From Reinekea marinisedimentorum (GTDB lineage: Bacteria > Pseudomonadota > Gammaproteobacteria > Pseudomonadales > Natronospirillaceae): 64,000 bases of DNA. The translations under genes and the position numbers were made by a program. Positions 35,501 through 43,973 of the stretch are shown here, in pieces. The stretch spans positions 356,781-420,780 of the forward strand of contig NZ_SLZR01000003.1 in assembly GCF_004341165.1 (NCBI RefSeq), read 5' to 3'. Numbering within the stretch: position 1 is the stretch's first letter; each line of letters starts with the position of its first letter. The notes below the pieces were generated by a model that was not told the origin of the DNA, ran no database searches, and saw only the letters and a list, made by a program, of their open reading frames with translations.

Positions 35501-36025
35501 CCCTTACCCACTGGCGAGGCAGGCATGATTTTGATTGGTGGTGTCCAGATTATGCAAGGCTACCTGAATGACCCGGCAAGGACCGAACAGGTTATTCATA
35601 CCGAAGGCAATGACCGCTGGTACATTACCGGCGATAAAGGAAAAATCGACGAAGATGGTTTTTTAAGCATTGTTGACCGCTACTCGCGATTTGCCAAAAT
35701 CGGTGGCGAGATGATCAGCCTGGGGAAGGTAGAGGAAGTCATCTATGAGCTAAACGCAGAGAATCCCGCTCCACAGGTCAACAACCAGGAACTGGAGGTG
35801 ACCGTGGTCAACATTCCGGATGAAAAACGCGGTGAAAAATTGGTGGCCCTGGCGAATCAGGAACTCGCCGAACGACTTTCTGCCAAGAATTTCAGTGAAA
35901 AAGGACTCAGCAACCTTGCCCTACCTTCATCGGTATTTCAGGTAGCCGAAATACCTAAGCTGGCCAGTGGCAAAGTAAACTTTACTGAAGCTAAAAAGTT
36001 GGCACTCAATCTGGTCAACAGCTGA
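32531..36025 (+). CDS. aas: MFS transporter / 2-acyl-GPE acyltransferase / acyl-ACP synthetase fusion
   Basis: A 1164-residue three-part protein for lysophospholipid uptake and repair. Residues ~1-415 form a 12-helix MFS transporter of the LplT type; ~430-620 an acyltransferase with GNHVTWIDW (HX4D) and LFPEGALSRTG; ~640-1164 an AMP-binding ligase with LFSSGSEGTPKGICLSH, YEGYGATEATPVISVN and the TGDKGKIDEDGFL hinge. In Escherichia coli LplT and Aas are separate proteins; here they are one chain. Expected work: flip lysophosphatidylethanolamine inward and re-acylate it using acyl-ACP. GGAATAAGCAAA precedes the ATG. A strong terminator follows. Confidence 0.9.
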   Translation: MKPLLKTLGALPFFLSVFLNAFVDLGHKITIQNTIFKLYSEQQQIIATAILNALILLPFIILLSPAGYISDRFRRVKVMRVSAWAVLVLCGLIWLSYMNGWFWVSFAATFALAVQSAIYSPAKLSFVKEMFGKERLAEANGVMASLAILAILISTFAFSITFESFYGSHLLSEAEILRAVTPIGMLLTMTAALELICMYKLPLRPEFAQPLKTNSFNWKAFRKGQLFSRDLQPLKEQKSVRLSIIGLATFWGIGQVMLAAFPAYFKSATAIDNTIVIQGILACSGVGIAIGAYLAGKMSKNKIELGILPAAALGIAIGLLYLPHITHTTTAALDFFLIGICGGLFIVPLNSLIQFQAKSGELGRTLAASNWVQNVTMFSFLIVTVSFALLKLSSQTLLIAIAIVASLGFAYTLYQLPQSFLRLIVTGIMRNRYRVNVQGLKHLPAEGGALLLGNHVTWIDWAIVQMASPRPIRFVMARNIYSLWYLKWFFDLAGCIPIEPGPRSRKALDEIRHLLEAGEVVCLFPEGALSRTGHLGEFKRGFERACQGLSDTIPVIPFYLHGLWGSQFSYSTDLLKQRPINGVRRKIAIAFGAPLPNTITAPELKQQIFDMSIHSWQHDVSDCENLGRQWVQTAKQQKQDMCLADSTGVKLSPTQALIASTTLKFALKKQLSGQNIGVLLPASAGGALTNMALLQAGKTIVNLNYSVGPDALNAAIQNAEISTVITSGKFLNKLKAKGFDIESSLSAVTVIELETFKQSISSFHKLLAFTLCHSLPAELLKRAIAKPVPAETTACILFSSGSEGTPKGICLSHKNIQANIQQTLQVLNPGKDDLILGNLPLFHAFGLTVTQFLPLLHGVPVVFAADPTDAVGNAKLVARFQASIMFGTSTFFRLYTQNRKVHPLMLSSLRFAVSGAEKLNAATQQAFFDKFGKTIYEGYGATEATPVISVNLPDYLDRKTFKVQSGQKAGTVGMPLPGTSLRIVNPETFEPLPTGEAGMILIGGVQIMQGYLNDPARTEQVIHTEGNDRWYITGDKGKIDEDGFLSIVDRYSRFAKIGGEMISLGKVEEVIYELNAENPAPQVNNQELEVTVVNIPDEKRGEKLVALANQELAERLSAKNFSEKGLSNLALPSSVFQVAEIPKLASGKVNFTEAKKLALNLVNS

Positions 36026-36040
36026 TTGTGATTGACGCAG

Positions 36041-36079
36041 AAACCACCCTGCAGACACAGTCTGTCCAGGGTGGTTTTT
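36041..36079. terminator. rho-independent terminator after aas
   Basis: AAACCACCCTG (36041-36051) pairs with CAGGGTGGTTT (36067-36077); an inner CAGAC-aca-GTCTG extends the stem to 16 bp with a two-base bulge. It is followed by further T. The racemase gene converging from the right ends 25 bp beyond, so it may serve both. Confidence 0.88.
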
Positions 36080-36103
36080 CAGACCACATACCAACAAACG
36101 AGG

Positions 36104-36817
36104 CTAATTAATGGCCAGACTTCTTTCGGCAAGAACCGCAGCCACCAAATCGGTCACATCGATCAGGTCCTTCGTGCTCACCACTGGTATCAGCGGCAAT
36201 TCTGTACAGGCCAGCAACACGACATCGGCCTCTAAATTGCTCAGTAATTCTGTGAATTGCTCGATGACAGCAGGATGATCTCCACCATAGGCTTTGACAT
36301 CGTAAATAAGCTGATGGAGCTTTTCCGGTTGCACCGGGGTTTCCAGCTCAACGGCATCGAGCAGCTTACGATATGGCGACCAGTCACCCAGATCGGTTAC
36401 CGGCTTTGCGCCAAGCAACGCCACTTTCTTCAGACCGCTGTTCAGCACCCTATCACTGACAACATCGGGGAAGGAAACCAAGGTAGACTTAAGCCCCAAC
36501 CCTTCCAGCTGCGGTTGATAGTAGTTCAGCGTGTTACAGGCTATGGCGTAGTAATCGGTATGCTCGGCCAGTTTCGATGCGGTCTGCGAAAGCGAATGCC
36601 AAACCTCATCGTTGTTTTTCTCCAGCTCCATTGAAAGGCCCAATGCCGGAATGGACATAATCACCACCTCCGGTGCATCCAGGTCTCCCGTGTAGCGATC
36701 GCCCTGTATGGCCTTGTTCGCCTTAAGAATTTTCTGCCACATGTCCAGGCCGGCATCCGGCCCGGAGCCGGTGATAATGCCGATACGCTTGCGCGTATCG
36801 TTAACGTGATTTGCCAT
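36104..36817 (-). CDS. Asp/Glu/hydantoin racemase-family protein
   Basis: A 237-residue member of the aspartate/glutamate racemase superfamily with both catalytic cysteines: YAIACNTLNYY and VLLACTELPLIP. The N-terminus IGIITGSGPDAGLDMWQKIL carries the substrate-phosphate-like loop. It is a distant paralogue of YgeA in this window, which has Thr at the first position. The ATG at 36817 begins the conserved region; 35 more codons upstream are open but unsupported. It lies 28 bp after the NhaC-type antiporter gene and is probably co-transcribed with it, suggesting coupled transport and racemisation of an amino acid. Confidence 0.85.
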   Translation of the reverse strand: MANHVNDTRKRIGIITGSGPDAGLDMWQKILKANKAIQGDRYTGDLDAPEVVIMSIPALGLSMELEKNNDEVWHSLSQTASKLAEHTDYYAIACNTLNYYQPQLEGLGLKSTLVSFPDVVSDRVLNSGLKKVALLGAKPVTDLGDWSPYRKLLDAVELETPVQPEKLHQLIYDVKAYGGDHPAVIEQFTELLSNLEADVVLLACTELPLIPVVSTKDLIDVTDLVAAVLAERSLAIN

Positions 36818-36845
36818 CAAGATTGGTCTCTTTATGTATCCATAA

Positions 36846-38285
36846 TTAGTTTGCCTGGGCAGAAGGCTGAGCAGGCGCCGATGGAGCCTTTTTCGACGTT
36901 GCTTCATCGTCATAGCTACCACCCCAACCAGTCAAAATCGCGAAGGTCATTACACCCAGCAGAACCCACGCATAGATCACCCATGGCGTAATTTGCAGTG
37001 GCGCTAACACCGGCACGCCCGGAAATGATTCTGCCGCTTTAGACGCCAGCCCAGCGGCATAAAGCACAGCAGCAGACCACGGCAACGAGTAAACAAGGGT
37101 ACAGGCCATGCTGTCGATAATGTTCGCCCTGCGATACTTGCCAATGCCGAAGTGTTCACCCACGGGCTTCGCATAAGACAGCCCCACAGCAAGAATTGCC
37201 GGCGCATTAATACTCATCAGCGAAGACAGCAACAACGACAGCCCCGCAGAAGAAGCTTCGGCACCTCGTGGCGTACGAACCACGCCTTTAAGCATGTTAA
37301 TCAGCTTGTCACTACCGCCACCATCGAGCATCAGGCGAATACCGCCAGAAAGCAGTAACACCAGAATTGACAGATCGGCCATCCACCCGGCCACACCGTT
37401 AATTAATACGCTGTCCTGAACTGAGATAAAGGCTTCAACGGTGTTCAAACCCGTTACGGTTGCGATAACCATGCCGGATAAAATGCCGACCGACGTTGCA
37501 TAAACCACATCGCCTTTTTTCATGGCAATAACAATGGCGGCAATGGCCGGCAGCAGCATAATTAGGCCTTTAGGGTCCATATAGTCGGCCAGCTGCTCAT
37601 AAGGAACCACTGTACTGTGACCGCCTTTAACCAGACTTAAAATAATCAGTATTGCTAACGTTATCGTACCGGCGGTGATCGAGTATTTTAAGCGTGAGCG
37701 AACGACCCCGCCGACATCGGCATCCTGACTGGCCGCAGAAGATATTGTGGTGTCGGAGATGGGTGCCAGGTTGTCGCCAAAAGCGCCACCACTGATTACT
37801 GCACCGGCCATCAACAGAGGGTCAGCACCCAACAGTACACCGGCCGGGTACAGCACACCCATTCCCGCGGCAATGGTGCCAAAACCTGTTCCTGCGGCCG
37901 TTGCAAACAGCGCACTCGATAAGAAGGTCACGGCAATAAACGCTGTACCGGTGGCACCGGTGTGATACGCCGCCCATAAAATACCGTCAACAAGGCCAGA
38001 TGAGCGCAGTACCGTGGCGAAAATACCGGCGAATATCCATGCGGCAACCGGCGCAATGGCAACTTTACTGGCCATACCATTCAACACCGCGTCACTGTAC
38101 TGGCTTCGATCTTTGGCGAACAGAAAAGTTACCAGCAAACCAATCAATATTCCGACCCACATCCCCTGAATACTGGCTTCTTCCGTTGAGGTCGCCACAT
38201 AAATAGCGACTGCAACAAAACTGAGAATCGGCAGGAAGGACACCCAGGGTCCACCATAAAACTCGACTTTATTTGACTTCATCAT
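36846..38285 (-). CDS. NhaC-family antiporter / amino-acid exchanger
   Basis: A 479-residue inner-membrane protein with about twelve hydrophobic segments of the NhaC family. Family marks are GTGFGTIAAGMGVLYPAGVLL and SGGAFGDNLAPISDTT, the latter with the ion-binding Asp residues. NhaC proteins are annotated as Na+/H+ antiporters, but several exchange organic acids or amino acids (malate/lactate, arginine/ornithine-like), and the linked racemase makes an amino-acid substrate at least as likely. The C-terminus is short and Ala/Pro-rich. AGGGAGC lies before the ATG. Divergent from an XRE regulator. Confidence 0.85.
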   Translation of the reverse strand: MMKSNKVEFYGGPWVSFLPILSFVAVAIYVATSTEEASIQGMWVGILIGLLVTFLFAKDRSQYSDAVLNGMASKVAIAPVAAWIFAGIFATVLRSSGLVDGILWAAYHTGATGTAFIAVTFLSSALFATAAGTGFGTIAAGMGVLYPAGVLLGADPLLMAGAVISGGAFGDNLAPISDTTISSAASQDADVGGVVRSRLKYSITAGTITLAILIILSLVKGGHSTVVPYEQLADYMDPKGLIMLLPAIAAIVIAMKKGDVVYATSVGILSGMVIATVTGLNTVEAFISVQDSVLINGVAGWMADLSILVLLLSGGIRLMLDGGGSDKLINMLKGVVRTPRGAEASSAGLSLLLSSLMSINAPAILAVGLSYAKPVGEHFGIGKYRRANIIDSMACTLVYSLPWSAAVLYAAGLASKAAESFPGVPVLAPLQITPWVIYAWVLLGVMTFAILTGWGGSYDDEATSKKAPSAPAQPSAQAN

Positions 38286-38422
38286 CCATTAGCTCCCTAA
38301 AGCTATTCTGGGTCTTATGACCCTGTTTTTATGTGGCTTGCGTATCGGGTTGCTTCTGTATCGGTGATCAGGCCTTTGAGCAGGCCCTTGTTTTGGTTAG
38401 GACGAGTAGATCAAACAGGGGG

Positions 38423-38493
38423 TGCGCCATTGCAGTTGATAAGCTGACTCAAATTGGCGCAACTAAGCGCTATATGCGCGCCACCCTGCGCCA
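38423..38493. promoter_or_regulatory. three TGCGCCA boxes, candidate operators
   Basis: TGCGCCA occurs at 38423-38429 and 38487-38493, and inverted (TGGCGCA) at 38455-38461; the last two are arms of a longer dyad, TTGGCGCA...TGCGCCAA. All lie in the 282 bp between the NhaC-type gene and the divergent XRE regulator, with spacing of 32 bp (about three helical turns) between successive boxes. Regular spacing on one face of the DNA suits a dimeric regulator. Confidence 0.5.
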
Positions 38494-38567
38494 AATATGT
38501 TGAAATAAGCTCTACTGCGTATGAAAAAATTGCTATAAATCACCGGCATAACAAGCGGGCAGGACAA

Positions 38568-39377
38568 ATGAACGAAGATTTTGCGCAAAACCTAAGGCTG
38601 CTGTGCAGCTACTATAAATCGATCACTGAGGTCACTAACCGATTGGGTATCAGCCGACCACAGTTCAACCGCTATTTAAGTGGCAAGCATCGGCCGGCAG
38701 CCGGCACCCTGCGGAAAATCTGTGAATTCTTTGATATTGAAATTCATGAAATTTACCTGCCGCACAGCCAGTTTCAGCGCATAGTTCAGGTCAGACCACA
38801 AACGCCCACGGTGGAACCTGATTCACCAATTCAGCAGCATCTTGCCCGCCTACAGCAACGCAGCAGCCCGGAGCTTGATAAGTATCTTGGCTATTACTTT
38901 GAGTATTACCTGTCGATGGCAGTGCCGGGCAAAATTCTGCGCACACTGGTTTGCATAGAGCGCCAGGGTAACGGTGTGTTTTATCAGCGCACTGAGCGCC
39001 TGACCGAAGGCTCCGGTGAACCGATATGCCACTGCAAATATCTGGGCACGGCCTATATGCTTAACGACCGGATTTTTCTGCAGGATTATGAATCGCTGAC
39101 GGCAAACGAAATCACTCAGACGATTCTTTACCCGACATTCACTAACCGGCTTTCCCGGTTGCACGGGTTAAGGCTGGGTGTGTCATCTAACAGCGAACGC
39201 CTGCCCTGCTGCGCGCGCATTGTGTTTGAATATTTAGGTGCCAATGTCAATCTGAAAAAATCGCTGAGTTTTTGCCGCCTTTACGATTTTGACTCAGAAG
39301 AGATTGATCGCTCAATACGGGATGCCATCTTGAATGATTGCGGTACTGATGGCACTCATTTCAGGGCGCGGCAGTAG
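38568..39377 (+). CDS. XRE-type helix-turn-helix regulator
   Basis: A 269-residue regulator with an N-terminal XRE domain (residues ~5-62: SITEVTNRLGISRPQFNRYL, then a CEFFDIEIHEIYLP tail) and a ~180-residue C-terminal domain rich in aromatic residues, probably for ligand binding or dimerisation. The start is the ATG at 38568 with AGGA close upstream; 38 upstream codons are open but run through the operator-like boxes. It is divergent from the antiporter-racemase pair and the likely regulator of both. Confidence 0.82.
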   Translation: MNEDFAQNLRLLCSYYKSITEVTNRLGISRPQFNRYLSGKHRPAAGTLRKICEFFDIEIHEIYLPHSQFQRIVQVRPQTPTVEPDSPIQQHLARLQQRSSPELDKYLGYYFEYYLSMAVPGKILRTLVCIERQGNGVFYQRTERLTEGSGEPICHCKYLGTAYMLNDRIFLQDYESLTANEITQTILYPTFTNRLSRLHGLRLGVSSNSERLPCCARIVFEYLGANVNLKKSLSFCRLYDFDSEEIDRSIRDAILNDCGTDGTHFRARQ

Positions 39378-39474
39378 TGTTGCTTTCAATATCAGAAAAC
39401 AGCCATATCAACAGGATGTAACAGCCGCGCCCCCAAGCAACAGCGCACGGCTCAAGCCGCATAACCAGCCCACA

Positions 39475-39837
39475 CTAAAACCCCGTCACCGCCGTCGCCT
39501 GATGAAACCGCAACTGCCATTGATCACCCACTTTCTGCCATAAAGATGACCGCCTGGCGTGCTTCTGCAAGCTTCCATCCGCGCCCAACTCTGCTGAGTT
39601 ATAGATTAGTAGCACCAAGCCTTCGGCCACAACCGAGCAGTCAAAATCCTGCGACCAAATCTCGCTACCGGACGGAGCATCTGAATCCAACCAGCCTGCG
39701 GCATCCTGGTAGCCGACTCTGGCTCCCGAGCGACCGATTTCAAAAAAATCATTGTGCAGCATGGCACTGAGCGGTGTTTCTCCGGTATGCGGTTGTTTCT
39801 TGTGCAGTGCAATTTCCAACGCAATCAGTTCTTTCAT
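39475..39837 (-). CDS. NTF2-like (DUF4440-type) protein
   Basis: A 120-residue protein of the NTF2/SnoaL-like fold family as found in DUF4440 proteins: an N-terminal helix (LIALEIALHKKQ), HNDFFEIGRSGARV, then strands ending SLWQKVGDQWQLRFHQ. Such domains are small cone-shaped pockets used as enzymes, immunity proteins or binding modules; no catalytic residues can be assigned. The ATG at 39837 has only a weak ribosome site. It lies alone between the XRE regulator and a small membrane protein gene. Confidence 0.75.
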   Translation of the reverse strand: MKELIALEIALHKKQPHTGETPLSAMLHNDFFEIGRSGARVGYQDAAGWLDSDAPSGSEIWSQDFDCSVVAEGLVLLIYNSAELGADGSLQKHARRSSLWQKVGDQWQLRFHQATAVTGF

Positions 39838-39953
39838 GACAGTCCATTCCAAAGATGTACAGCGAGCAGAAACGCCAAGCTTAATGCGGCCCGCTCAAAA
39901 CCGCCACCAACATCCGCCGTACTCAATCAGCTATTTGTTCAATCCGGCCAGGC

Positions 39954-40382
39954 GTGACTTCGACAACAAAAACTTATCGAAACAATAAAAATTTTTCGCT
40001 ACTCGGTTTTGGCCTTCTGGTTTATAAAGCCGGCTTAAATTTCAACGCTTTTTCGGAGGAAAGCCAGGTGGACTTATTTGATGCTGCCGGGATAGTCGGC
40101 GCCGGTTTATATCTGGCGTCATACGCACTTTTGAGCACTGACCGTATTTCGGCCAATGGTGCCAAATACATCGGGATGAACCTTGCAGCAGCGGTCTGCA
40201 TGCTTATTTCGCTAACCGCGAACTGGAACGCACCATCGTTCTTTGTTCAGGTGTGTTGGGTCATCTTCTCGCTGAATGGATTGTTCAATTGCTACAAGAC
40301 CCAAAACCAGCAACGCAGCGTTCAACTTGCCACCCTGGGTACTGCAACCCCGAATGGGACTTTCGTTTCTCCTGCTAATTAG
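39954..40382 (+). CDS. CBU_0592-like small membrane protein
   Basis: A 142-residue protein whose central part has three to four hydrophobic helices: DAAGIVGAGLYLASYALLST, KYIGMNLAAAVCMLISL and FFVQVCWVIFSLNGLF, the pattern of CBU_0592-type membrane proteins of unknown function. The N-terminal ~35 residues and C-terminal ~25 are not conserved-looking. The frame opens with GTG at 39954 without a good ribosome site, so the true start could differ. No clear partner gene. Confidence 0.65.
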   Translation: MTSTTKTYRNNKNFSLLGFGLLVYKAGLNFNAFSEESQVDLFDAAGIVGAGLYLASYALLSTDRISANGAKYIGMNLAAAVCMLISLTANWNAPSFFVQVCWVIFSLNGLFNCYKTQNQQRSVQLATLGTATPNGTFVSPAN

Positions 40383-40556
40383 TGATGTCACCACTAACTG
40401 GCATTTTTTCTGCCGGACGAGTGCCGGCGTCTTTTTAAAGAGGCCTTTGGAGCGCCGGATAAACAAAAACTATTTGTTTTAAAGACAAAATAATTTTTGT
40501 TTTTAAATGGCTTGCAATAAAGATAATTCAATTCGTAAACATTGGAGTATTGAAGC

Positions 40557-40916
40557 ATGTCTAGTCAGTCCTTTCTCAGTCAACGGGTTTTTCTGGATAG
40601 GAAAAACTTTCCTTACGGCTTCGCCAGAAGCGGCGTATTCTCAAACAGACAAGCAGCACTGCTGGAAAAAAACGGCCAGGCCTATTCAAACCTGGATGCC
40701 GGCATTCGAACCCCATTGGGCAGCGACGAGGTGAATTTTGTAGCCTTTTGCCAGGGGCTGAAAGAGCCCACCAGCGAACACGAAAAAGTATGGGATTTGT
40801 ACCGCCGCACCGTGGGTGCGAAACAAGTGGCCTATGTCTCAATGAGCTTCAAATCTGACAAGCAGGACTCCAGTCACAGCGCAGATTACGAAGACGGCGA
40901 TTACGAGATGGCCTGA
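40557..40916 (+). CDS. maoP: MaoP (DUF413) macrodomain Ori organisation protein
   Basis: A 119-residue DUF413 protein matching Escherichia coli MaoP (YifE) along most of its length: FLDRKNFPYGFARSGVFSNR, AALLEKNGQAYSNLDAGIRT and FCQGLKEPTSEHEKVWDLY. MaoP, acting with the maoS DNA site, limits the Ori macrodomain of the chromosome. The C-terminus is acidic (SADYEDGDYEMA), as in the relative. A candidate maoS was not identified. In Escherichia coli maoP is next to hdfR; here hdfR lies 3.6 kb away beyond the rimK cluster. A terminator follows directly. Confidence 0.88.
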   Translation: MSSQSFLSQRVFLDRKNFPYGFARSGVFSNRQAALLEKNGQAYSNLDAGIRTPLGSDEVNFVAFCQGLKEPTSEHEKVWDLYRRTVGAKQVAYVSMSFKSDKQDSSHSADYEDGDYEMA

Positions 40917-40924
40917 CAGCAAAA

Positions 40925-40949
40925 AGCCTGCATAACGCAGGCTTTTTTT
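40925..40949. terminator. bidirectional terminator maoP / rim cluster
   Basis: AGCCTGC-ataac-GCAGGCT (40925-40943) followed by a run of T to 40949, and preceded by AAAAA, so it works on both strands. It lies 9 bp after the maoP stop and directly against the stop of the convergent rimB gene at 40948. Confidence 0.9.
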
Positions 40950-41385
40950 AGTTATTCTGAACCAGAAAGGTTTCTGATGGGTCTACCAGTATGCGGCGGC
41001 CCATTCCCTGACGCCCCAGCAACATCAGGTAAGTCATTTCGCTGCGGTCGGTGAGCGAAAGCTGAATAGTCCAGGAATGCTCACCCAGTTTCAGCGTGGT
41101 TTTTACAATAAAGCGCTCATCGCTGCTGCCGTTAGAGCTTTTAATGGTACGAATGTCGTGAACCTTTGCTTCACAAGCGATGGTCTCTTCAACATTGTGT
41201 ACGTTCGGGTGAATGTTAAAGCTCACCCACGGGCTGCCATCGCGCCGGAACTGTTTAATGCCGTCTACATGCAGCGATGATGTCTTCGCACCGGTGTCGA
41301 TCCTTACCGGCAAATTCTCAATGCCGAACTCCGGCAAGCCGCACTCTTCAATAGCGCCTACGATGATCTTTTCTTTAGAGTTCAT
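40948..41385 (-). CDS. rimB: RimB retropepsin-like protease (ATP-dependent zinc protease family)
   Basis: A 145-residue protein of the family called ATP-dependent zinc protease or RimB, an aspartic, retropepsin-like fold. The active-site element is RIDTGAKTSSLHV; the C-terminal LLGRQGMGRRILVDPS is also characteristic. In Pseudomonas, RimB acts with the ligase RimK to control poly-glutamate tails on ribosomal protein S6. It is the last gene of the rimK cluster and overlaps the MscS gene by 11 bp. Confidence 0.85.
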   Translation of the reverse strand: MNSKEKIIVGAIEECGLPEFGIENLPVRIDTGAKTSSLHVDGIKQFRRDGSPWVSFNIHPNVHNVEETIACEAKVHDIRTIKSSNGSSDERFIVKTTLKLGEHSWTIQLSLTDRSEMTYLMLLGRQGMGRRILVDPSETFLVQNN

Positions 41386-41890
41386 AGTCTTTCTCTACAA
41401 CAGAAGCGGGCTCTACGGTGACCGCTTTTTGAAATATCAGTGACGTGGGAAAGGTAATCATTTTCCCGGCGTCACCCGTCAATATCACATGAAACAGGGC
41501 AATCTCCTTGATCGTTCCGGCAACCGTGTTATCGCCATCCAGTATGGTAATGCTGTCTCCTACCCGATAAGGAAAGAAAAAGAAAATCAGCACACTGGCG
41601 GTCGCATTGCTGAGAATGGACCACTGAGCAAATAACGTGACACCCAATACGGCGACAAACGAGCCGAGAAATACGCCTAAATCATCTATGTTGATCCCTG
41701 AATAGCTGAGAAACAAAATAAAACAGCCCATCAGGAACAACGTCTCCAAACTTCTGGAGACGTAAAACAACCTTTTTTCATTAACCGACTTTTTACCGGC
41801 CGAGCGCCTTATCAGTTTCTGCAGCCAAATACGGCCAACAAAGGCACCTACAATAATTACGACCGGCATCAATAAGCCAGAAACACTCAC
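41375..41890 (-). CDS. short MscS-like membrane protein
   Basis: A 171-residue protein with three hydrophobic segments followed by an MscS beta-domain: FLGSFVAVLGVTLFAQWSIL is the pore helix and FFPYRVGDSITILDGD the beta-domain start. The usual C-terminal alpha/beta domain is missing, so this is a minimal MscS. Starts with GTG at 41890, AGGGGAAAGGT upstream. It sits inside the rimK cluster, 9 bp from the deacylase-like gene; a similar composition is found in other marine bacteria as I recall, and its link to RimK is unexplained. Confidence 0.82.
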   Translation of the reverse strand: MSVSGLLMPVVIIVGAFVGRIWLQKLIRRSAGKKSVNEKRLFYVSRSLETLFLMGCFILFLSYSGINIDDLGVFLGSFVAVLGVTLFAQWSILSNATASVLIFFFFPYRVGDSITILDGDNTVAGTIKEIALFHVILTGDAGKMITFPTSLIFQKAVTVEPASVVEKDYEL

Positions 41891-41899
41891 ACCTTTCCC

Positions 41900-42904
41900 C
41901 TAAATAACAATGCCATTCTGTTGTATCGCGTCGACAGAACTAGCTACTTCTGCATTTTCATCAAAAAACGCGATGTGGTACATCGCCTCACCTTCATAGG
42001 TCAGCGGAATATTCTGCTTACCAATGACGATACCATCGCGACTGGCACGGACCTCTTCCAGTACGTCGCCCATTGGGCTGCGAATCATCGCCAGCAGCTC
42101 ACCGGCCTTCACATGATCGCCAAGCTGCGCATGGTGGCTGACGATACCGCTGTCGCTGGATCGCACCCACGAACTGTTGTTGGCAATATAGGGCGTGGTG
42201 ACCTCGGCTTTTGCCTTTGCCTTCGCCGGTTTTTTCATATCCAGCGCAACAAGCACATTGAGCACACCGCGTACACCGGCTCGAATCGACATTTCATCAA
42301 ATCGCAGTGCCTGCCCTGCTTCATACACCAGGAAGCGAATACCCTTTTCACTGCCCGCCTGACGCAACGAGCCATCCCGCAGTTCGGCATTAAGAATAAC
42401 CGGCACACCAAAGCTGCGGGCAACCCTGAGCGTTTCCTCATCTTTCAAATTCGCCCGAATCTGTGGCAGATTACTGCGGTGAATGGCACCGGTATGCAGG
42501 TCGATGCCGTAATCACATACCTCTACGATTTCGGTCATGAACTGCTCTGCCACCCTACCGGCAAACGAGCCTTTAGCCGAGCCGGGAAAGGCCCGGTTCA
42601 GGTCCCTTCGGTCCGGCAGGTAACGGCTTTGGTCGAGCACGCCATAAACGTTGACCATCGGCACCAAAACCAAGCTGCCGCAGGTTAAGCGCAGCGACTT
42701 CATATGGATCAGGCGGCGAACAATATCGATACCGTTAAGCTCATCGCCATGAATTGCAGCGCAAACCAAAACCGTTGGCCCCGGCTTTTTCGACCGAATA
42801 ACGTGCACGGGCATATTCACTTCCGTGTTGGTATAAAGACTTACCACCGGAACGTTCACACTCCGGCGAGTCCCCGGTTTTATTTCTTGCCCTGCAATGA
42901 TCAT
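41900..42904 (-). CDS. AstE/AspA-family metallo-deacylase
   Basis: A 334-residue M14-like zinc enzyme of the succinylglutamate desuccinylase/aspartoacylase family. Zinc ligands are in AAIHGDELNGID (His, Glu) and GIDLHTG (His). The C-terminal part (about 235-334) is a lipoyl/biotinyl-like beta module (SGIVSHHAQLGDHVKAGELL), usual for this branch. Stand-alone AstE would sit in the arg succinyl pathway, but here it starts 2 bp after rimK and must work with it; trimming glutamyl products is an inference. Confidence 0.88.
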   Translation of the reverse strand: MIIAGQEIKPGTRRSVNVPVVSLYTNTEVNMPVHVIRSKKPGPTVLVCAAIHGDELNGIDIVRRLIHMKSLRLTCGSLVLVPMVNVYGVLDQSRYLPDRRDLNRAFPGSAKGSFAGRVAEQFMTEIVEVCDYGIDLHTGAIHRSNLPQIRANLKDEETLRVARSFGVPVILNAELRDGSLRQAGSEKGIRFLVYEAGQALRFDEMSIRAGVRGVLNVLVALDMKKPAKAKAKAEVTTPYIANNSSWVRSSDSGIVSHHAQLGDHVKAGELLAMIRSPMGDVLEEVRASRDGIVIGKQNIPLTYEGEAMYHIAFFDENAEVASSVDAIQQNGIVI

Positions 42905-42906
42905 CG

Positions 42907-43812
42907 TTAGCCCCTGCCTTTGGTACGGGTGTTGTTAGGTTTTGCGTTTTCTTCAATGAAATCAAAAATCAAACCTGCGACATCTTTATTCGTGGCCAGC
43001 TCAATGCCTTCCAGGCCCGGAGAAGAGTTCACTTCCATCACCACCGGCCCATTGTTGGATTGCAGAATATCAACGCCACAGACATTCAGACCCAGCACTC
43101 GTGCGGCCTTAACCGCCGTTGCCCGCTCTTCACGCGACAGCCGCACCAGTGTGGCGTTACCACCGCGGTGCAGATTGGAGCGGAATTCACCTTCCGATGC
43201 CTGGCGCTTCATAGCCGCCACAACCTTGCCACCGACAACGAAGCAACGAATATCCGCACCGTTTGCTTCGCGGATGTATTCCTGAACCAGAATATTGGCT
43301 TTCAAACCCATAAAGGCTTCGATAATGCTTTCTGCAGCCTTATTGGTATCGGCCAGTACAACGCCAATGCCCTGAGTGCCTTCCAGAAGTTTAATGACCA
43401 GTGGCGCACCACCGACATTCTTGATCAGGTCTTTCACGTTATCCGGTTTGCTGGCAAAGCCAGTGCGCGGCAAGCCCACATCTTTGCGGGAAAGCAGCTG
43501 CAGAGAGCGCAACTTATCGCGTGAACGCGAAATAGCTACCGACTCATTCACGCAAAAGGTGCCCATCATTTCGAACTGACGCACTACCGCCGTTCCATAA
43601 AAAGTAATTGAAGCCCCGATTCTTGGAATCACCGCATCGTAAAACGGCAACACTTCACCGTGATAACGCACAGCCGGCCGGGCTCGCGTAATATCCATGT
43701 AGCAATGCAATGTATCGATCACATCAACAGTGTGGCCACGCGCCTCACCTGCTTCTTTCAGGCGCTTGGTTGAGTAAAGGGTTTCGTTTCGGGAAAGCAC
43801 TGCAATTCGCAT
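42907..43812 (-). CDS. rimK: RimK alpha-L-glutamate ligase
   Basis: An ATP-grasp ligase of 301 residues that adds glutamate to the C-terminus of ribosomal protein S6 (and makes poly-glutamate). Its order of motifs is standard: [54 protein letters not shown] (ATP lid), [19 protein letters not shown] and [14 protein letters not shown] (metal ligands). The ATG at 43812 is preceded by AAGGAGACTGCAC; the 13 codons before it contain the ribosome site. First gene of rimK-deacylase-mscS-rimB, each spaced by 2-9 bp or overlapping. Confidence 0.95.
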   Translation of the reverse strand: MRIAVLSRNETLYSTKRLKEAGEARGHTVDVIDTLHCYMDITRARPAVRYHGEVLPFYDAVIPRIGASITFYGTAVVRQFEMMGTFCVNESVAISRSRDKLRSLQLLSRKDVGLPRTGFASKPDNVKDLIKNVGGAPLVIKLLEGTQGIGVVLADTNKAAESIIEAFMGLKANILVQEYIREANGADIRCFVVGGKVVAAMKRQASEGEFRSNLHRGGNATLVRLSREERATAVKAARVLGLNVCGVDILQSNNGPVVMEVNSSPGLEGIELATNKDVAGLIFDFIEENAKPNNTRTKGRG

Positions 43813-43973
43813 GTGCAGTCTCCTTCTTGTCAGATTGAATTTGACGCGCATCTTGCTGTCTATGCACTGTGGTGTCGATCAAATATTGTTTGTGGTAAAC
43901 ACAAAAAAAGCTTGTTAGATCTACGCTTAATTATAGGTACTGTTTACTGGCGGAACTGAATGAGAGCAAAAAA

